From Pararhizobium mangrovi (lineage in GTDB: Bacteria; Pseudomonadota; Alphaproteobacteria; Rhizobiales; Rhizobiaceae): a stretch of 64,000 bases of DNA. How positions within the stretch are numbered: position 1 is the stretch's first letter; each line of letters starts with the position of its first letter. Below the pieces are notes generated by a model, which did not search any database, had not been told where the DNA came from, and saw only the letters and a list, made by a program, of their open reading frames with translations. Shown one piece after another: positions 53,895 to 63,895 of the stretch. The position numbers and the translations under genes are program-made. The stretch is from contig NZ_VHLH01000020.1 in NCBI RefSeq assembly GCF_006516965.1, forward strand, positions 24,104 through 88,103. The letters run 5' to 3'.

Positions 53895-54416
53895 TTAGCG
53901 CGCGGAAAAGGCGGTCTGGAGCAGGGACTGCTGGGCGTGGACGCTGCAGGTTCCGTCGGGTTCGGGGAGCCTGGTCTCGGTTTCGCCGCGATAGATCTCG
54001 CGGTCGAGCATCGCGACACGGTTCTGCAGGCGGAAGGAACGTTCGACGAGATCCTTGAAGACCGCCGGAAGATCGTCCCAGCCGGCTGCGGACCTGTCGA
54101 CGCTGAAGCTGTCGAGGCGGACCTTCTTCTTCTCGTCGAGCACCTGCTCGCGCGTCATCTCGCCGTTGTTGACGGCGCGCTGGAGAAGAAGCCACGAGGC
54201 GAGCTGCATCAGACGGGTCGTCAGGCGCATGGATTCGGCCGAATAGAGCACCGAAGCGATGCGGGGCAGGGACTTCGATTCGTCCCGGCCCTCGCCGTCG
54301 AGATAGGTGGCGGTTTCCTCGACGAGGCTCATGCCTTCCGAATACAGCGCCTTGAACGGCGCGGCGACCGCGACGTGATCGGCGAAGCGAACCGTGTTCG
54401 ACGATGCTTCCGGCAT
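53895..54416 (-). CDS. DUF1465-family protein
   Basis: The 173-residue soluble protein begins at ATG 54416 and reads MPEASSNTVRFADHVA, then YSEGMSLVEETATYLDGEGR and LYSAESMRLTTRLMQLASWLLLQRAV; the last two are hallmarks of DUF1465. It is largely alpha-helical and restricted mostly to alphaproteobacteria. The family has been linked to regulation of CtrA-type programmes in some members, but no function can be read here. It lies downstream of, and on the same strand as, the DUF1192 gene, the usual order in Hyphomicrobiales. Confidence 0.85.
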   Translation of the reverse strand: MPEASSNTVRFADHVAVAAPFKALYSEGMSLVEETATYLDGEGRDESKSLPRIASVLYSAESMRLTTRLMQLASWLLLQRAVNNGEMTREQVLDEKKKVRLDSFSVDRSAAGWDDLPAVFKDLVERSFRLQNRVAMLDREIYRGETETRLPEPDGTCSVHAQQSLLQTAFSAR

Positions 54417-54590
54417 GGTGCAGGTGTCCTCGAATCCCCGTTGTCGTGTATTGCAGACAAATGTCCACGCGGCGACGAATGTTCCGCATGCGCTGCGGTT
54501 TGAAACATACTGCAGGTTGCCGCCGATTGCAGCAAGGACAGGCTTAACAGACGGTTAATTTCAACAGGCGTTACCGGCGGGCAAAAAAAA

Positions 54591-54611
54591 GAGCCGCATG
54601 GCGGCTCTCGA
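54591..54611 (-). terminator. Intrinsic terminator on the minus strand
   Basis: GAGCCGC ATG GCGGCTC forms a 7-bp hairpin preceded on the plus strand by a run of eight A. Read on the minus strand it is a stem followed by TTTTTTTT, so it ends leftward transcription. It fits the end of the DUF1192 transcript. Confidence 0.75.
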
Positions 54612-54715
54612 GAGTTTAACAGGGAGGCGTCGGACGGAGTGGCCGATCGGCCGTTCCGTCAAATCCGGCGAACACCGGATATGTGCATTAAAGACCGATA
54701 AAGCTTAACGAGACG

Positions 54716-54980
54716 TTAAGACCGGTGCCGGAATGTACGATTTCCGTCCATGCATGCCCCGAAACGGGACGTTCGCTGTCGCGTTCGGGGACGACGGTGC
54801 CCGGGAAAGAGTTTCTCTGCCGCGCCGCGGCTCGAAGAACGGGCTTCGATTTCGTTTTCGAGACGCACGATCTCTTGTCTCGAACGTGCGATGCGCTTCG
54901 AGTTCGTGCCTGGAATGCGGCGATACATCCTCGGTCTCGGGCACCGGATGTGGCTGCGGTCGATCCGCGAAATCGTCCAC
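54716..54980 (-). pseudogene. DUF1192-family gene with an apparent frameshift
   Basis: GTG 54980, about ten nt after a GGAG sequence, starts VDDFADRPQPHPVPE, then EDVSPHSRHELEA, which matches the N-terminal half of DUF1192 proteins. The rest of that family, RIARSRQEIVRLENEIEARS and SRGAAEKLF, follows in a different frame. The switch occurs around GAAGCGCATCGC (about 54893), as if two bases were lost. The second frame then runs on to a stop at 54716, well past the usual end. The gene lies where DUF1192 belongs (between DUF1465 and the quinone oxidoreductase), and a minus-strand terminator follows. It may be a true pseudogene or a sequencing error. Confidence 0.55.
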
Positions 54981-55043
54981 GGTTCTTTTCTCCGGCCTTT
55001 CGGCGCATATCTGTGACGAAGACCGAGGATACAGGATATAGCC

Positions 55044-56039
55044 GTGACCAGACAGACGATGCGTGCCGTTTCGATCAGAGAGCCGGGCGGGCCGGAGGTG
55101 CTTCGGCTCGGCGAGCGGGAGCGTCCCGAGCCGGGCGAGGGCGAACTGCTGGTGCGCGTGCGCGCGGCCGGCGTCAATCGCCCGGACGTCTTCCAGCGCC
55201 AGGGCCGCTACGATCCGCCCGAGGGCGCGAGCGACGTTCCGGGACTCGAGATCGCCGGCGAGGTTGCGGCGATCGGCCCGGGGGCGAGCGAATTCCGCGA
55301 GGGGGATGCCGTCTGCGCGCTGCTGCCGGGCGGCGGATACGCCGAATACTGCGTCGTTCATGCGAGCAACGCGCTTCCCGTTCCCGAAGGCTTTTCCTTC
55401 ATCCACGCCGCCGCTTTGCCGGAAACGTTCTTCACTGTCTGGCATAACGTTTTCCAGCGCGGTGGACTGAAACGCGGCGAGACGTTCCTCGTCCATGGCG
55501 GCTCTTCGGGCATCGGTACGACCGCGATCCAGCTCGCCTCGGCGTTCGGGGCGAGCGTCTTCGCGACCGCCGGGACGAAGGCGAAGTGCGATGCCTGTCG
55601 GGAACTCGGCGCCTTCCGTGCCATCGACTACCGAGAGGAGGATTTCGTGGAGATCGTCAGGCAGGCGACCGACGGTGCGGGCGTCGACGTCATCCTCGAT
55701 ATGGTCGGCGGGGACTACATCGCGCGCAACTACGAGGCCGCGGCCTTCGACGGGCGGATCGTGCAGATCGCCTTTCTGAAAGGCGCCAAGCCGGAAGTGA
55801 ACTTCGCGCCGCTGATGGCGAAGCGGCTTACCCATACGGGCTCGACGCTGCGTGCGCGTTCGGTCGAGTTCAAGGCGGGCATCGCCGCCGAACTGCGCCG
55901 GCAAGTCTGGCCGCTTCTTGAGGCCGGTCGCGTCAAACCGATCATGGACACGGTCTATCCGCTCGCCAGGGTCGAAGACGCTCATCGACGCATCGACGAA
56001 GGCGAGCACATCGGCAAGATCGTGCTCGAGATCGATTAG
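55044..56039 (+). CDS. NAD(P)H quinone oxidoreductase, PIG3/zeta-crystallin type
   Basis: The protein has 331 residues from GTG 55044, seven nt after AGGAT; ATG 55059 is a second option. It is a zinc-free medium-chain dehydrogenase: GVNRPDVFQRQGRYDPPEGASD, FFTVWHNVFQRGGL, and the NADPH-binding LVHGGSSGIGTTAIQLA. The GVNRPDVFQRQG block is diagnostic of the PIG3 subgroup. It reduces quinones with NADPH. It is divergent from the DUF1192 gene. Confidence 0.93.
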   Translation: MTRQTMRAVSIREPGGPEVLRLGERERPEPGEGELLVRVRAAGVNRPDVFQRQGRYDPPEGASDVPGLEIAGEVAAIGPGASEFREGDAVCALLPGGGYAEYCVVHASNALPVPEGFSFIHAAALPETFFTVWHNVFQRGGLKRGETFLVHGGSSGIGTTAIQLASAFGASVFATAGTKAKCDACRELGAFRAIDYREEDFVEIVRQATDGAGVDVILDMVGGDYIARNYEAAAFDGRIVQIAFLKGAKPEVNFAPLMAKRLTHTGSTLRARSVEFKAGIAAELRRQVWPLLEAGRVKPIMDTVYPLARVEDAHRRIDEGEHIGKIVLEID

Positions 56040-56165
56040 AGCTTTATGCCGATCCTTCGTTCGCGCGTTCGTGGACGACGGACGGTCTGTGTTGACGCGA
56101 AGCTTCGCGCCGATTGACGTCGAGGCTTGCGCTGGTATGGCTGGTCCCTCTCGGGGGACCTTCTC

Positions 56166-56324
56166 ATGGCACGCGCGATTTCGTACCTGCTCATCCTGGC
56201 GATGATCGTCCAGATCATTCGACCGCTCGGCATACCGGGGCTGAGGAAGCGGGGGGATTTCTGGAAGATCGCTCTTTTCGCGCTCGTCCTCGTCAGCCTG
56301 ATCGTGCTCGTGCGGCCCGAATAG
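56166..56324 (+). CDS. Small two-helix membrane protein
   Basis: The 52-residue protein starts at ATG 56166, about five nt after GGGGGACC. Two hydrophobic segments (ISYLLILAMIVQIIRPLGI and DFWKIALFALVLVSLIVLV) flank a basic loop, GLRKRGD. It resembles small conserved hypothetical proteins of alphaproteobacteria placed beside fba, but no function is known. It converges on the aldolase gene (31 nt between). Confidence 0.62.
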   Translation: MARAISYLLILAMIVQIIRPLGIPGLRKRGDFWKIALFALVLVSLIVLVRPE

Positions 56325-56354
56325 GCGTTATCGCGACCGACCGAACGCCGCGGT

Positions 56355-57380
56355 TCAGGCGGCGTCCTCCAGTTCACGATTCCATTCGCCGCGTTCGGCG
56401 AGGCTGTTCATCCTGGAGCGGTGGACGAAGGCCCGCTGGCCGGCGGCGACGTTGTCGCTCTTGCCGGCCCAGGCCTTGAGCGCATCCTCCTGCAGGGCGC
56501 GGCTGTAGGAGAACGTCAGCGGCCAGGGCAGGTCGAAGCCGGACTTCATGGCATTAAGGTGCGCCGTCGCTTCCTCGCTCGACTGGCCCCCGGACAGGAA
56601 GGCGATGCCGGCGATCGCCGTCGGCACGGTCCGTCGGAAGGTGCGCACGGTCATCTCCGCGACCTCTTCGACCGAGGCACGGCGTGCCTTGGCGCCGTCG
56701 ATCACCATGTTCGGCTTGAGAATCGTCTGTTCGAGCGTGACGCCGGCTTCGACGAGGGCCTCGAAAAGATCGCGCTGGACCGCTTCGCTGACCTCCGCAC
56801 AACGCTCGATCGAATGCGTGCCCGGATCGCCGTCCATCAGCACCTCGGGCTCGACGATCGGCACGAGGCCGGCTTCCTGACAAAGCGCAGCATAGCGGGC
56901 AAGCGCCCGATTGTTCGCGCGTACGCATGCCCGCGACGGCAGAACGTCGGAGATCGATATGGCCGCACGCCATTTCGCGAAGCGCGCGCCGAGGCCGTGA
57001 TATTCGGCCAGCCGCTCGCGCAGGCCGTCCAGCCCCTCCGTCACCGTTTCACCCGGATGAAGCGCCAGCGGCACCGCACCCTCGTCGACCTTGATGCCGG
57101 CAAGTGCGCCGGCGCGGGTGATCAGCTCGACCAGGGGCGTGCCGTCGGCGGCTTTTTGACGGATCGTCTCGTCGTAGAGGATGACGCCGGAGATATAGTC
57201 AGTCATCGCCTCTTCGGCGCGAAAGAGCATTTCGCGGGAATCCCGGCGCGTCTCTTCCGTCGAGGTCACACCCGCCGCAGCGAGGCGCTTCTTCGCCGTG
57301 CCGGTGGATTCGTCGGCGGCGAGCAGACCCTTTCGCTGCGTCATGAGACGCGCGGCAATTTCCTCGAGACGTTCGGCCAT
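56355..57380 (-). CDS. fba: Fructose-bisphosphate aldolase, class I
   Basis: The protein has 341 residues from MAERLEEIAA (ATG 57380), five nt after a strong AGGAGGGC. Class I features: KGLLAADESTGTAKKRL, the Schiff-base Lys region EQTILKPNMV, GIAFLSGGQSSEEATAHLNAM and PWPLTFSYSRALQ. It splits fructose-1,6-bisphosphate without a metal. It lies downstream of pgk on the same strand in the Calvin/glycolysis block (tkt, antiporter, pgk, fba). A frame extension to 57413 has no homology. Confidence 0.95.
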   Translation of the reverse strand: MAERLEEIAARLMTQRKGLLAADESTGTAKKRLAAAGVTSTEETRRDSREMLFRAEEAMTDYISGVILYDETIRQKAADGTPLVELITRAGALAGIKVDEGAVPLALHPGETVTEGLDGLRERLAEYHGLGARFAKWRAAISISDVLPSRACVRANNRALARYAALCQEAGLVPIVEPEVLMDGDPGTHSIERCAEVSEAVQRDLFEALVEAGVTLEQTILKPNMVIDGAKARRASVEEVAEMTVRTFRRTVPTAIAGIAFLSGGQSSEEATAHLNAMKSGFDLPWPLTFSYSRALQEDALKAWAGKSDNVAAGQRAFVHRSRMNSLAERGEWNRELEDAA

Positions 57381-57520
57381 ATAAGCCCTCCTGGATGAAA
57401 CCCGGGAGGGCACATAGCAGAAGTTGCAGCCATAGCAAACGCCGTCGGGCGAACCTGAACCGATTGAAAATAATTCAATCGGTTCAAGTGTTTCGCGTCA
57501 TCCATGCAAAGGGCGTGATT

Positions 57521-58717
57521 CTACTTCGAAAGGACCTGGACGCCCGGCAACGGCTTGCCTTCCAGCCATTCCAGAAAGGCGCCGCCGGCGGTCGACACGT
57601 AGGTGAAGTCGTCCGTCACGCCGGCCTTGTTCAAGGCGGCGACCGTATCGCCGCCGCCCGCGACCGAGACGAGCTCGCCCGCCTTCGTGCGGTCGGCCGC
57701 ATTGCGCGCGGCGGTGATCGTCGCGCGATCGAACGGCTCCATCTCGAAGGCGCCGAGTGGGCCGTTCCACATCAGCGTTTCGGCGCGCGAGATCCAGGCC
57801 GAAACCGCTTCGAGCGACTTGTCGCCGATGTCGAGGATCATCGCGTCGGCCGGCACCGCGTAGACGGAGACGACCTCGTTTGCCGCATTCGCCGCGAACT
57901 CGCGGGCAACGACGGCGTCGCTCGGCAGGACGATCGCGCAATTGCCGGCATTGGCCTTTTCCATGATGCTGCGCGCGGTGTCGGCAAGGTCGTGTTCGCA
58001 CAGCGACTTGCCGACATCGACACCGCGTGCGGCAAGGAACGTGTTCGCCATGCCGCCGCCGATGACGAGCGCGTCGACCTTCGTCACCAGATTGGCGAGC
58101 AGGTCGATCTTGGTCGAGACCTTGGCCCCGCCGACGATCGCGAGAACGGGCCGGGAGGGATTTTCGAGCCCCTTTTCGAGGGCTTCGAGTTCGGCCTGCA
58201 TGGTGCGTCCGGCGTAGGCGGGGAGATGATGGGCGACACCTTCGGTCGAACCGTGAGCACGGTGCGCCGCGGAAAATGCGTCGTCGACGTAGAGATCGCC
58301 GTTTTCGGCCAGCGCTTTCGCGAAATCGGCGTCGTTCTTTTCCTCCCCCTCGTGGAAGCGGGTGTTTTCGAGGAGCAGGATGTCGCCGTCGACCATGGAG
58401 TCGACCGCGCTCTTCGCCGTTTCGCCGATGCAGTCGTCGGCAAAATGGACGCGATGGTCGAGCACCTCCTCGACGGTGCCGGCGATCGGCTGCAGCGACA
58501 TCTCCGGCACGCGCTTGCCCTTCGGCCGGCCGAAATGGGCGAGCAGGACGACCTTCGCGCCCTTGCCGGAAAGCTCAAGGATGGTCGGCGCGACGCGCTC
58601 GATGCGCGTGCGGTCGGTCACCTTGCCGTCGCTCACCGGGACATTGAGATCCACGCGTACGAGAACGCGTTTGCCGGCGAGGTCGTCGATGTCGTCGAGG
58701 GTCTTGAAAGAGGCCAT
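57521..58717 (-). CDS. pgk: Phosphoglycerate kinase
   Basis: The protein has 398 residues. [23 protein letters not shown] (substrate-binding Arg/Lys), [12 protein letters not shown] and the C-terminal [13 protein letters not shown] with [17 protein letters not shown] are all family hallmarks. It transfers phosphate from 1,3-bisphosphoglycerate to ADP. About 140 nt separate it from fba downstream. Upstream, where gap often lies, there is instead the antiporter gene. Confidence 0.97.
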   Translation of the reverse strand: MASFKTLDDIDDLAGKRVLVRVDLNVPVSDGKVTDRTRIERVAPTILELSGKGAKVVLLAHFGRPKGKRVPEMSLQPIAGTVEEVLDHRVHFADDCIGETAKSAVDSMVDGDILLLENTRFHEGEEKNDADFAKALAENGDLYVDDAFSAAHRAHGSTEGVAHHLPAYAGRTMQAELEALEKGLENPSRPVLAIVGGAKVSTKIDLLANLVTKVDALVIGGGMANTFLAARGVDVGKSLCEHDLADTARSIMEKANAGNCAIVLPSDAVVAREFAANAANEVVSVYAVPADAMILDIGDKSLEAVSAWISRAETLMWNGPLGAFEMEPFDRATITAARNAADRTKAGELVSVAGGGDTVAALNKAGVTDDFTYVSTAGGAFLEWLEGKPLPGVQVLSK

Positions 58718-58825
58718 CCGGTCCTGCTCGTTGGCTGAAGATGAGGTGGTTCGACGGGCAGCATAACGCGCGTCCGAAGCCTTACAAGGGCAAGGCGGAC
58801 AACCGCGCCGCTTTGCCGCCCGTGC

Positions 58826-60664
58826 CTATTCGGCCGCCTGCCGGTCCTCCGCCTTTCGTCGGTTCCTGCGCCGTCTGGCAAGCCGGTCGAGCGCGGATCG
58901 CGCGGTCTTCCGGTTGATGAAGTCGGGCAGGGGCCGTGCCAGGGGTTCGGGTTCGAGGGAGACGCCGAGCGAGGTGATCTCGCCTCGGTCGTCGACGTCG
59001 CGCACGATGATTTCCAGTGGGCCGAGGCGCAGCCGGTCGGCATATTCCGCCCGGCCGCCGAAACGGCGTTCCAGATATTCCGCAAGCGTCGTCTCGCGGC
59101 TGTTTGCCGGCACGATGCCGGGGCCGTAGGCCTCGTCGAGTTCGCCGAGCGTGCGCTTCGGGTCGACGGTGAAGGCGCCGAAGAACTCGGTGTCGTCCTT
59201 TTCCACCGGCGCCGGGCTTGCGAAGAGGCGGTCGAGCAGGCGCGGAAAGTTCGGCGAGATGAAGAGGTAGACGTGGTCGTTTTCCTGCAGGCGCCCGGCG
59301 TACTGGTAGCGCATCGAACGGCCGTTGCGCACGACGAGCGAAGGCCGCGCCCAGCGCGGAATGCGTTCGCCGGTCAGCACGGGACTGTCCTTGACGACGC
59401 GATAGGCGACGAGTTCGTGGTTGGCGGAGCCCGGAAGCTCGACCTCGACGCGCTGCACCGGACCGATGCGCGGCGGCACGACGAGGCTGAGGCGCTTGGC
59501 CATGGGGCTGATCGTCCAGCCCTGCAGGAGAAGGGAAACGAGGACGATGATGAAGGCAGTGTTGAAGAAGAGCATGCCCCCCTCGACGCCGCCGATCACC
59601 GGCAGGATGGCAAGCAGGATGGAAACGGCGCCGCGCAAGCCGACCCAGGAGATGAACAGCCGCTCGCGCTTGGTGTAGCGAAACGGCGAGAGGCACAGCC
59701 ACACGGCGACGGGCCGCGCAACCAGCACGAGGAACAGCGCGAGCGCGATGGCCGGCAACGCGATCGCCGGGAACTGGGACGGGGTGGCGAGCAGGCCGAG
59801 AACGAGGAACATGACGATCTGGGCGAGCCACGTCATGCCCTCCTGGAAGCGGCGGATCGCCGTCTTCGCGCGGATGCTGCGATTGCCGGCGTAGAGGCCG
59901 GCGATATAGACGGCGAGGAAGCCGGAACCGCCGAGCGCGCCGGTCGCCGAAAAGACGAGCAGGGCAAGCGTGACGACGAAGATTGGCGTCAGCCCGCGTT
60001 CCATGTCGAGCTTGTTGACCAGCCACACGATCAGCATGCCGCCCGGCAGGCCGATCGCCACGCCGAGCCCCATCTGCATGCCGAAGAGGCGCAGGATGTC
60101 GATGCCGGGCAGCGACGAGCCGTCCGTGCCGGTGGCGATCTGCACGAGGGCGATCGTCAGGAAGATCGCCATCGGGTCGTTCGATCCGGACTCGACCTCG
60201 AGGGTGGACCGTACGCGATCGCGAACGGCGATGCCACCGATGCGAAGCAGGAAGAAGACGGCCGCGGCATCCGTGGAGGCGACGATCGACCCGAGAAGAA
60301 GCCCCTGGATGAGTTGCAGGTCGAAGACGACGCAGGCCATGAGGCCGAAGATGCCGGCGGTGAGCAGGACGCCCAGCGTCGCCATGGTGATCGCCGGTGC
60401 GGCCGCCTGCCGGAAGGCATGGAGCGACGTGCCGAAGCCGGAATCGAACAGGATGACGGCGAGCGCCAGCGAGCCGACGAAATAGGCGAGCTGGCCGTTG
60501 TCGAACTGCACGCCGAAGCCGTCCGTGCCGGCGACGAGCCCGATGCACAGGAAGAGCAGCAGCAGCGGCGTGCCGAAGCGGAAGGCGAGCAGGCTTGAAA
60601 ACGCGGCCATCAGGACGAGAAGCGTGCCGACCAGAATGGCGAGATAGAGCGTTTCCAAAGGCAC
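58826..60664 (-). CDS. Potassium/proton antiporter, CPA1 family (NhaP2/CvrA type)
   Basis: The protein has 612 residues and starts at GTG 60664. About twelve hydrophobic segments are followed by a soluble part with a TrkA-C-like domain (RVEVELPGSANHELVAYRV; GERIPRWARPSLVVRNG). VLFDSGFGTSLHAFR, GSIVASTDAAAVFFLL and LEVESGSNDPMAIFL carry the acidic residues of the CPA1 ion path. The large C-terminal part is typical of NhaP2 K+/H+ antiporters. It keeps cytoplasmic K+ and pH in balance. It lies between pgk and tkt, separated from tkt by a terminator, so it is transcribed independently. Confidence 0.9.
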   Translation of the reverse strand: MPLETLYLAILVGTLLVLMAAFSSLLAFRFGTPLLLLFLCIGLVAGTDGFGVQFDNGQLAYFVGSLALAVILFDSGFGTSLHAFRQAAAPAITMATLGVLLTAGIFGLMACVVFDLQLIQGLLLGSIVASTDAAAVFFLLRIGGIAVRDRVRSTLEVESGSNDPMAIFLTIALVQIATGTDGSSLPGIDILRLFGMQMGLGVAIGLPGGMLIVWLVNKLDMERGLTPIFVVTLALLVFSATGALGGSGFLAVYIAGLYAGNRSIRAKTAIRRFQEGMTWLAQIVMFLVLGLLATPSQFPAIALPAIALALFLVLVARPVAVWLCLSPFRYTKRERLFISWVGLRGAVSILLAILPVIGGVEGGMLFFNTAFIIVLVSLLLQGWTISPMAKRLSLVVPPRIGPVQRVEVELPGSANHELVAYRVVKDSPVLTGERIPRWARPSLVVRNGRSMRYQYAGRLQENDHVYLFISPNFPRLLDRLFASPAPVEKDDTEFFGAFTVDPKRTLGELDEAYGPGIVPANSRETTLAEYLERRFGGRAEYADRLRLGPLEIIVRDVDDRGEITSLGVSLEPEPLARPLPDFINRKTARSALDRLARRRRNRRKAEDRQAAE

Positions 60665-60778
60665 TGGCCCCGCGCTGGAGAAAAACGAGCCCGGCCGATG
60701 CCCCGCATGCTTTCGCCAGCTTTGAAAGGCCGCTTCGTGCGCCTAGTCGGCAAAGCGGGCGGGACGAAGGCGCATGCG

Positions 60779-60806
60779 AAAAAGGGGCACCCGAAGGCAC
60801 CCCTTG
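60779..60806 (-). terminator. Intrinsic terminator after tkt with UUCG tetraloop
   Basis: Read on the minus strand it is AAGGGGTGCC-TTCG-GGTGCCCCTT followed by TTT. The stem of ten pairs includes two G-U wobbles, and the loop is the extra-stable UUCG closed by C-G. On the plus strand the two wobbles would become A-C mismatches, so its direction is clear. It separates tkt from the antiporter gene. Confidence 0.85.
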
Positions 60807-60866
60807 ATTAGCATGAAACGCACGATGCGCGCCAGCGACGCGCGGTCCGCGTCGAAAGACGGTCGA

Positions 60867-62852
60867 TCAGCCGTTCAGACGGGCCCGCACGGCTTCGACG
60901 GCGGCCGATGCCGTGATGTCGAAATGCCGGTAGAGGTCCTCGTAGGCGCCGGAAGCACCGAAACCGTGCATGCCGACGAAGATGCCGTCATGGCCGATGA
61001 ATGCATCCCAACCCTGGCGCACGCCGGCCTCGATCGCGACCTTGACCGGCGAATTGCCGATGATCGCCGCCTTGTACTGGTCCGTCTGCTCATGGAAGAG
61101 TTCCATCGACGGGACGGAGACGACGCGGGTGGCGCGGCCTTCCTTTTCCAGCATCTCCTTGGCGTCGAGCGCGATCTCGACCTCGGAGCCGGACGCGAAG
61201 ATCGTCACCTCGGCGTTGCTCGAAGGCGAAAGGTCGTAGGCGCCGTAGGCGGAGAGGTTCTCCTCGCTGTAGTCGGTACGCGCGGCCCTGAGCTTCTGGC
61301 GCGAAAGAACCATGCCCGACGGGCGGTGGTTCGACTCCAGCGCGAGCTGCCAGCACTCCAGCGTTTCTGTCGCGTCGGCCGGACGGAAGGTCAGGAGGTT
61401 CGGGATCACCCGCAATGCGGCCAGATGCTCGACCGGCTGGTGCGTGGGGCCGTCTTCGCCGAGACCGATCGAATCGTGGGTGAGCACGTAGATCGCGCGT
61501 ACGCCCATCATCGAAGCGAGCCGGATCGCCGGGCGGCAATAGTCCGTGAAGCACATGAACGTGCCGCCGTAGGGGATCAGCCCCTCGTGAAGCGCGATGC
61601 CGCTCATCGCCGCCACCATGGCGTGCTCGCGGATGCCGTAATGGACGTAGCGACCGGAAAAGTCGTCCGCCGTCAGGTCTTTCATCTGGCTCGTCTGCGT
61701 GTTGTTCGAAGGCGTCAGGTCGGCCGAGCCGCCGAGCATTTCGGGCAACACGCCGTTGACCACTTCGAGTACTGCCTCGGAATGCTTGCGGGTCGCGTCC
61801 TTCGGCTTCTCGTCGGCGAACTTGCGCTTGAGTTCCTCGAGCTTGCCGTCGAAGCCGCCGACGAGTTCGCCCTTGGCGCGGCGTTCGAAATCGGCGCGCT
61901 TGTTCGAGTCGGCATCCTTGAGGCGCTGCTCCCACTCCTTGCGCTCGGAGGTCGAGCGAAGGCCGGCGAGCCGCCATGCGTCGAGAATATCGGAGGGAAT
62001 CTCGAAGGGCGGCGAATCCCAGCCGAGGTTCTTGCGCGTCTCGGCGATCTCTTCCTCGCCGAGCGCGGAGCCGTGCGCCTTCTGCGTGCCGGCCTTGGTC
62101 GGTGCGCCGAAGCCAATCGTCGTCTTGCAGGCGATCATCGTCGGGCGGTCGGAAGTGTGCGCCTCCTCGATGGCGCCGGCGATGGCTTCCGGATCGTGGC
62201 CGTCGATCTCGATCGTGTGCCAGTGGACCGCCTTGAAGCGCTCGATCTGGTCCGTCGAATCCGACAGATGGACGTCGCCATCGATGGAGATGCCGTTATT
62301 GTCCCAGAAGAGGACGAGCTTGTTCAGCTTCAGGTGGCCGGCGAGCGCGATCGCCTCCTGGCTGATGCCCTCCATGAGGCAGCCGTCGCCGGCGAGCACG
62401 TAGGTATGGTGGTCGACGAGATCCTCGCCGAACTCGGCCCTCAGCTTGCGCTCGGCGAGCGCCATGCCGACCGAGTTGCCGATGCCCTGGCCGAGGGGGC
62501 CGGTGGTCGTCTCGATACCGGCGGCATGGCCGTATTCCGGATGGCCGGCGGTTTTGGAATCGACCTGACGGAAATGCTTGATCTCGTCGATCGTGATGTC
62601 CTCGTAGCCCGTCAGGTAGAGCAGCGAATAGAGGAGCATCGAACCGTGGCCCGCCGACAGCACGAAGCGGTCGCGGTCCGGCCAGTGCGGGTTCTTGGGA
62701 TCGAAGTTGAGATACTTGGTGAAGAGCACCGTGGCGATGTCGGCGCAGCCCATCGGCAGGCCCGGGTGACCCGACTGGGCCTTTTCCACGGCGTCCATGG
62801 ACAGGAAGCGGATCGCGTTCGCCATCCGGTCGTGTTTTTCGCGTGATGTCAT
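60867..62852 (-). CDS. tkt: Transketolase
   Basis: The protein has 661 residues from [10 protein letters not shown] (ATG 62852); MANAIRF (62825) is a second option and the frame is open to 62957. TPP enzyme motifs: [37 protein letters not shown], and the TPP-Mg motif [14 protein letters not shown] with NNGISIDG. The pyrimidine domain shows [17 protein letters not shown] and [20 protein letters not shown]. It transfers two-carbon units in the pentose phosphate pathway. Divergent from the DUF4164-zapA pair, as usual in this order of bacteria. Confidence 0.97.
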   Translation of the reverse strand: MTSREKHDRMANAIRFLSMDAVEKAQSGHPGLPMGCADIATVLFTKYLNFDPKNPHWPDRDRFVLSAGHGSMLLYSLLYLTGYEDITIDEIKHFRQVDSKTAGHPEYGHAAGIETTTGPLGQGIGNSVGMALAERKLRAEFGEDLVDHHTYVLAGDGCLMEGISQEAIALAGHLKLNKLVLFWDNNGISIDGDVHLSDSTDQIERFKAVHWHTIEIDGHDPEAIAGAIEEAHTSDRPTMIACKTTIGFGAPTKAGTQKAHGSALGEEEIAETRKNLGWDSPPFEIPSDILDAWRLAGLRSTSERKEWEQRLKDADSNKRADFERRAKGELVGGFDGKLEELKRKFADEKPKDATRKHSEAVLEVVNGVLPEMLGGSADLTPSNNTQTSQMKDLTADDFSGRYVHYGIREHAMVAAMSGIALHEGLIPYGGTFMCFTDYCRPAIRLASMMGVRAIYVLTHDSIGLGEDGPTHQPVEHLAALRVIPNLLTFRPADATETLECWQLALESNHRPSGMVLSRQKLRAARTDYSEENLSAYGAYDLSPSSNAEVTIFASGSEVEIALDAKEMLEKEGRATRVVSVPSMELFHEQTDQYKAAIIGNSPVKVAIEAGVRQGWDAFIGHDGIFVGMHGFGASGAYEDLYRHFDITASAAVEAVRARLNG

Positions 62853-63174
62853 GGCTTTTCGACAGGTCCGAATTGAAGGGAACGATCCTTCCGCCGGATC
62901 GAGTAGGCGGCGTGTATCGCCCTCGTGGCGACACCCGCCAAGGGCACAGCGAGACATAGCAGTCTGCTTAATCCTGTCAATAAATCGGTTCGCGCCGGGG
63001 CTCGTGCGCCGGGCGCGACGAATTCACAGAAAGCAGCGGGTTCCGGCGGCGAATTTGTTGACGCGAACTTGCCGCGATGGATAATCGAAGACGTCCTAAA
63101 TGCCCGTGGCGCCATCGATTCGGCGCACATTGGCGCGTTGGACGTGGACGCGCATGGGCGCACGGAGCGTGGAA

Positions 63175-63450
63175 ATGGCGGGTGAGACGACGGTCAAGGC
63201 GTCGCTGGAACGGCTGCAGCGGGCACTGAGCGGCCTCGAGACGGCCGTGGACGCGCGGCTCGAGCACGAGAGCGAAACGACGCGGGCTTCCGACGAGGTC
63301 CGTCGGTTGAATACCGATCGCTCGAAGCTTGCCGAGGAACTCGACCGCAGCCAGTACCGCGCCGACACGCTGGAAGAGACCAACCGGGAAGTCTCGCGCC
63401 GGCTCGTCAGCGCGATGGAGACGATCCGCGCGGTGCTCGACCGTTCATGA
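63175..63450 (+). CDS. DUF4164-family coiled-coil protein
   Basis: The protein has 91 residues from MAGETTVKASLERLQ (ATG 63175), about eight nt after GGAG. Almost the whole chain is charged and helical, with a heptad pattern (LERLQRALSGLETAVDARLE; LNTDRSKLAEELDRSQYRADTLEETNREV). It precedes zapA by 67 nt and is likely co-transcribed. The family is known only as a zapA neighbour, so a divisome role is plausible but not shown. Confidence 0.8.
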   Translation: MAGETTVKASLERLQRALSGLETAVDARLEHESETTRASDEVRRLNTDRSKLAEELDRSQYRADTLEETNREVSRRLVSAMETIRAVLDRS

Positions 63451-63517
63451 CGGGAACTCGGCCGTTCATGACGGGAGCGGGCCTGCTGCGCGCCGCAAAC
63501 GCCTCGAAGGTGGTGAC

Positions 63518-63895
63518 ATGGCACAGGTGACGGTGACGATCGACGACAAGGCCTATCGCATGGCGTGCGAGGAGGGCCAGCAGGACCACCTTGCCTATCT
63601 CGCCGGCGAGCTCGATCGCTACGTGCGCTACCTGAAGGGCGAATTCGGCGAGATCGGCGACCTTCGCCTGACCGTCATGGCGGGTATTACCGTCATCGAC
63701 GAAATGACCGAGATCAAGCGACGCATGGCGAGCCTCGAAAGCGAGCTCGAAACGCTGCGCGGAAGAGGCGATACGCCGCATGACGGCGCCGGTCGCGCGG
63801 ATCCCCAGCTCGTCGAGGCACTGAGCGAGCTGAGCGGCCAGATCGAAGGCATTACCTCGAAGCTGACCGGCGTTCCCGCGCAAACGCAGCCCTGA
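63518..63895 (+). CDS. zapA: Cell division protein ZapA
   Basis: The protein has 125 residues from MAQVTVTIDDKAYRMACEEG (ATG 63518, with AAGGTGG just upstream). The ZapA core has HLAYLAGELDRYVRYLKG and DLRLTVMAGITVIDEM, then a long C-terminal helix (ASLESELETLRG) and a second helical tail typical of alphaproteobacterial ZapA. It bundles FtsZ filaments at midcell. In related genomes 6S RNA and a formyltetrahydrofolate cyclo-ligase gene follow; here the window ends 105 nt after zapA. Confidence 0.92.
   Translation: MAQVTVTIDDKAYRMACEEGQQDHLAYLAGELDRYVRYLKGEFGEIGDLRLTVMAGITVIDEMTEIKRRMASLESELETLRGRGDTPHDGAGRADPQLVEALSELSGQIEGITSKLTGVPAQTQP

Noticed and set aside
55358..56009. Minus-strand frames over the quinone oxidoreductase gene, one of them running on to 54705
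   Set aside because: The plus-strand gene is certain, and only the short piece at 54716-54980 shows any protein-family similarity (DUF1192).
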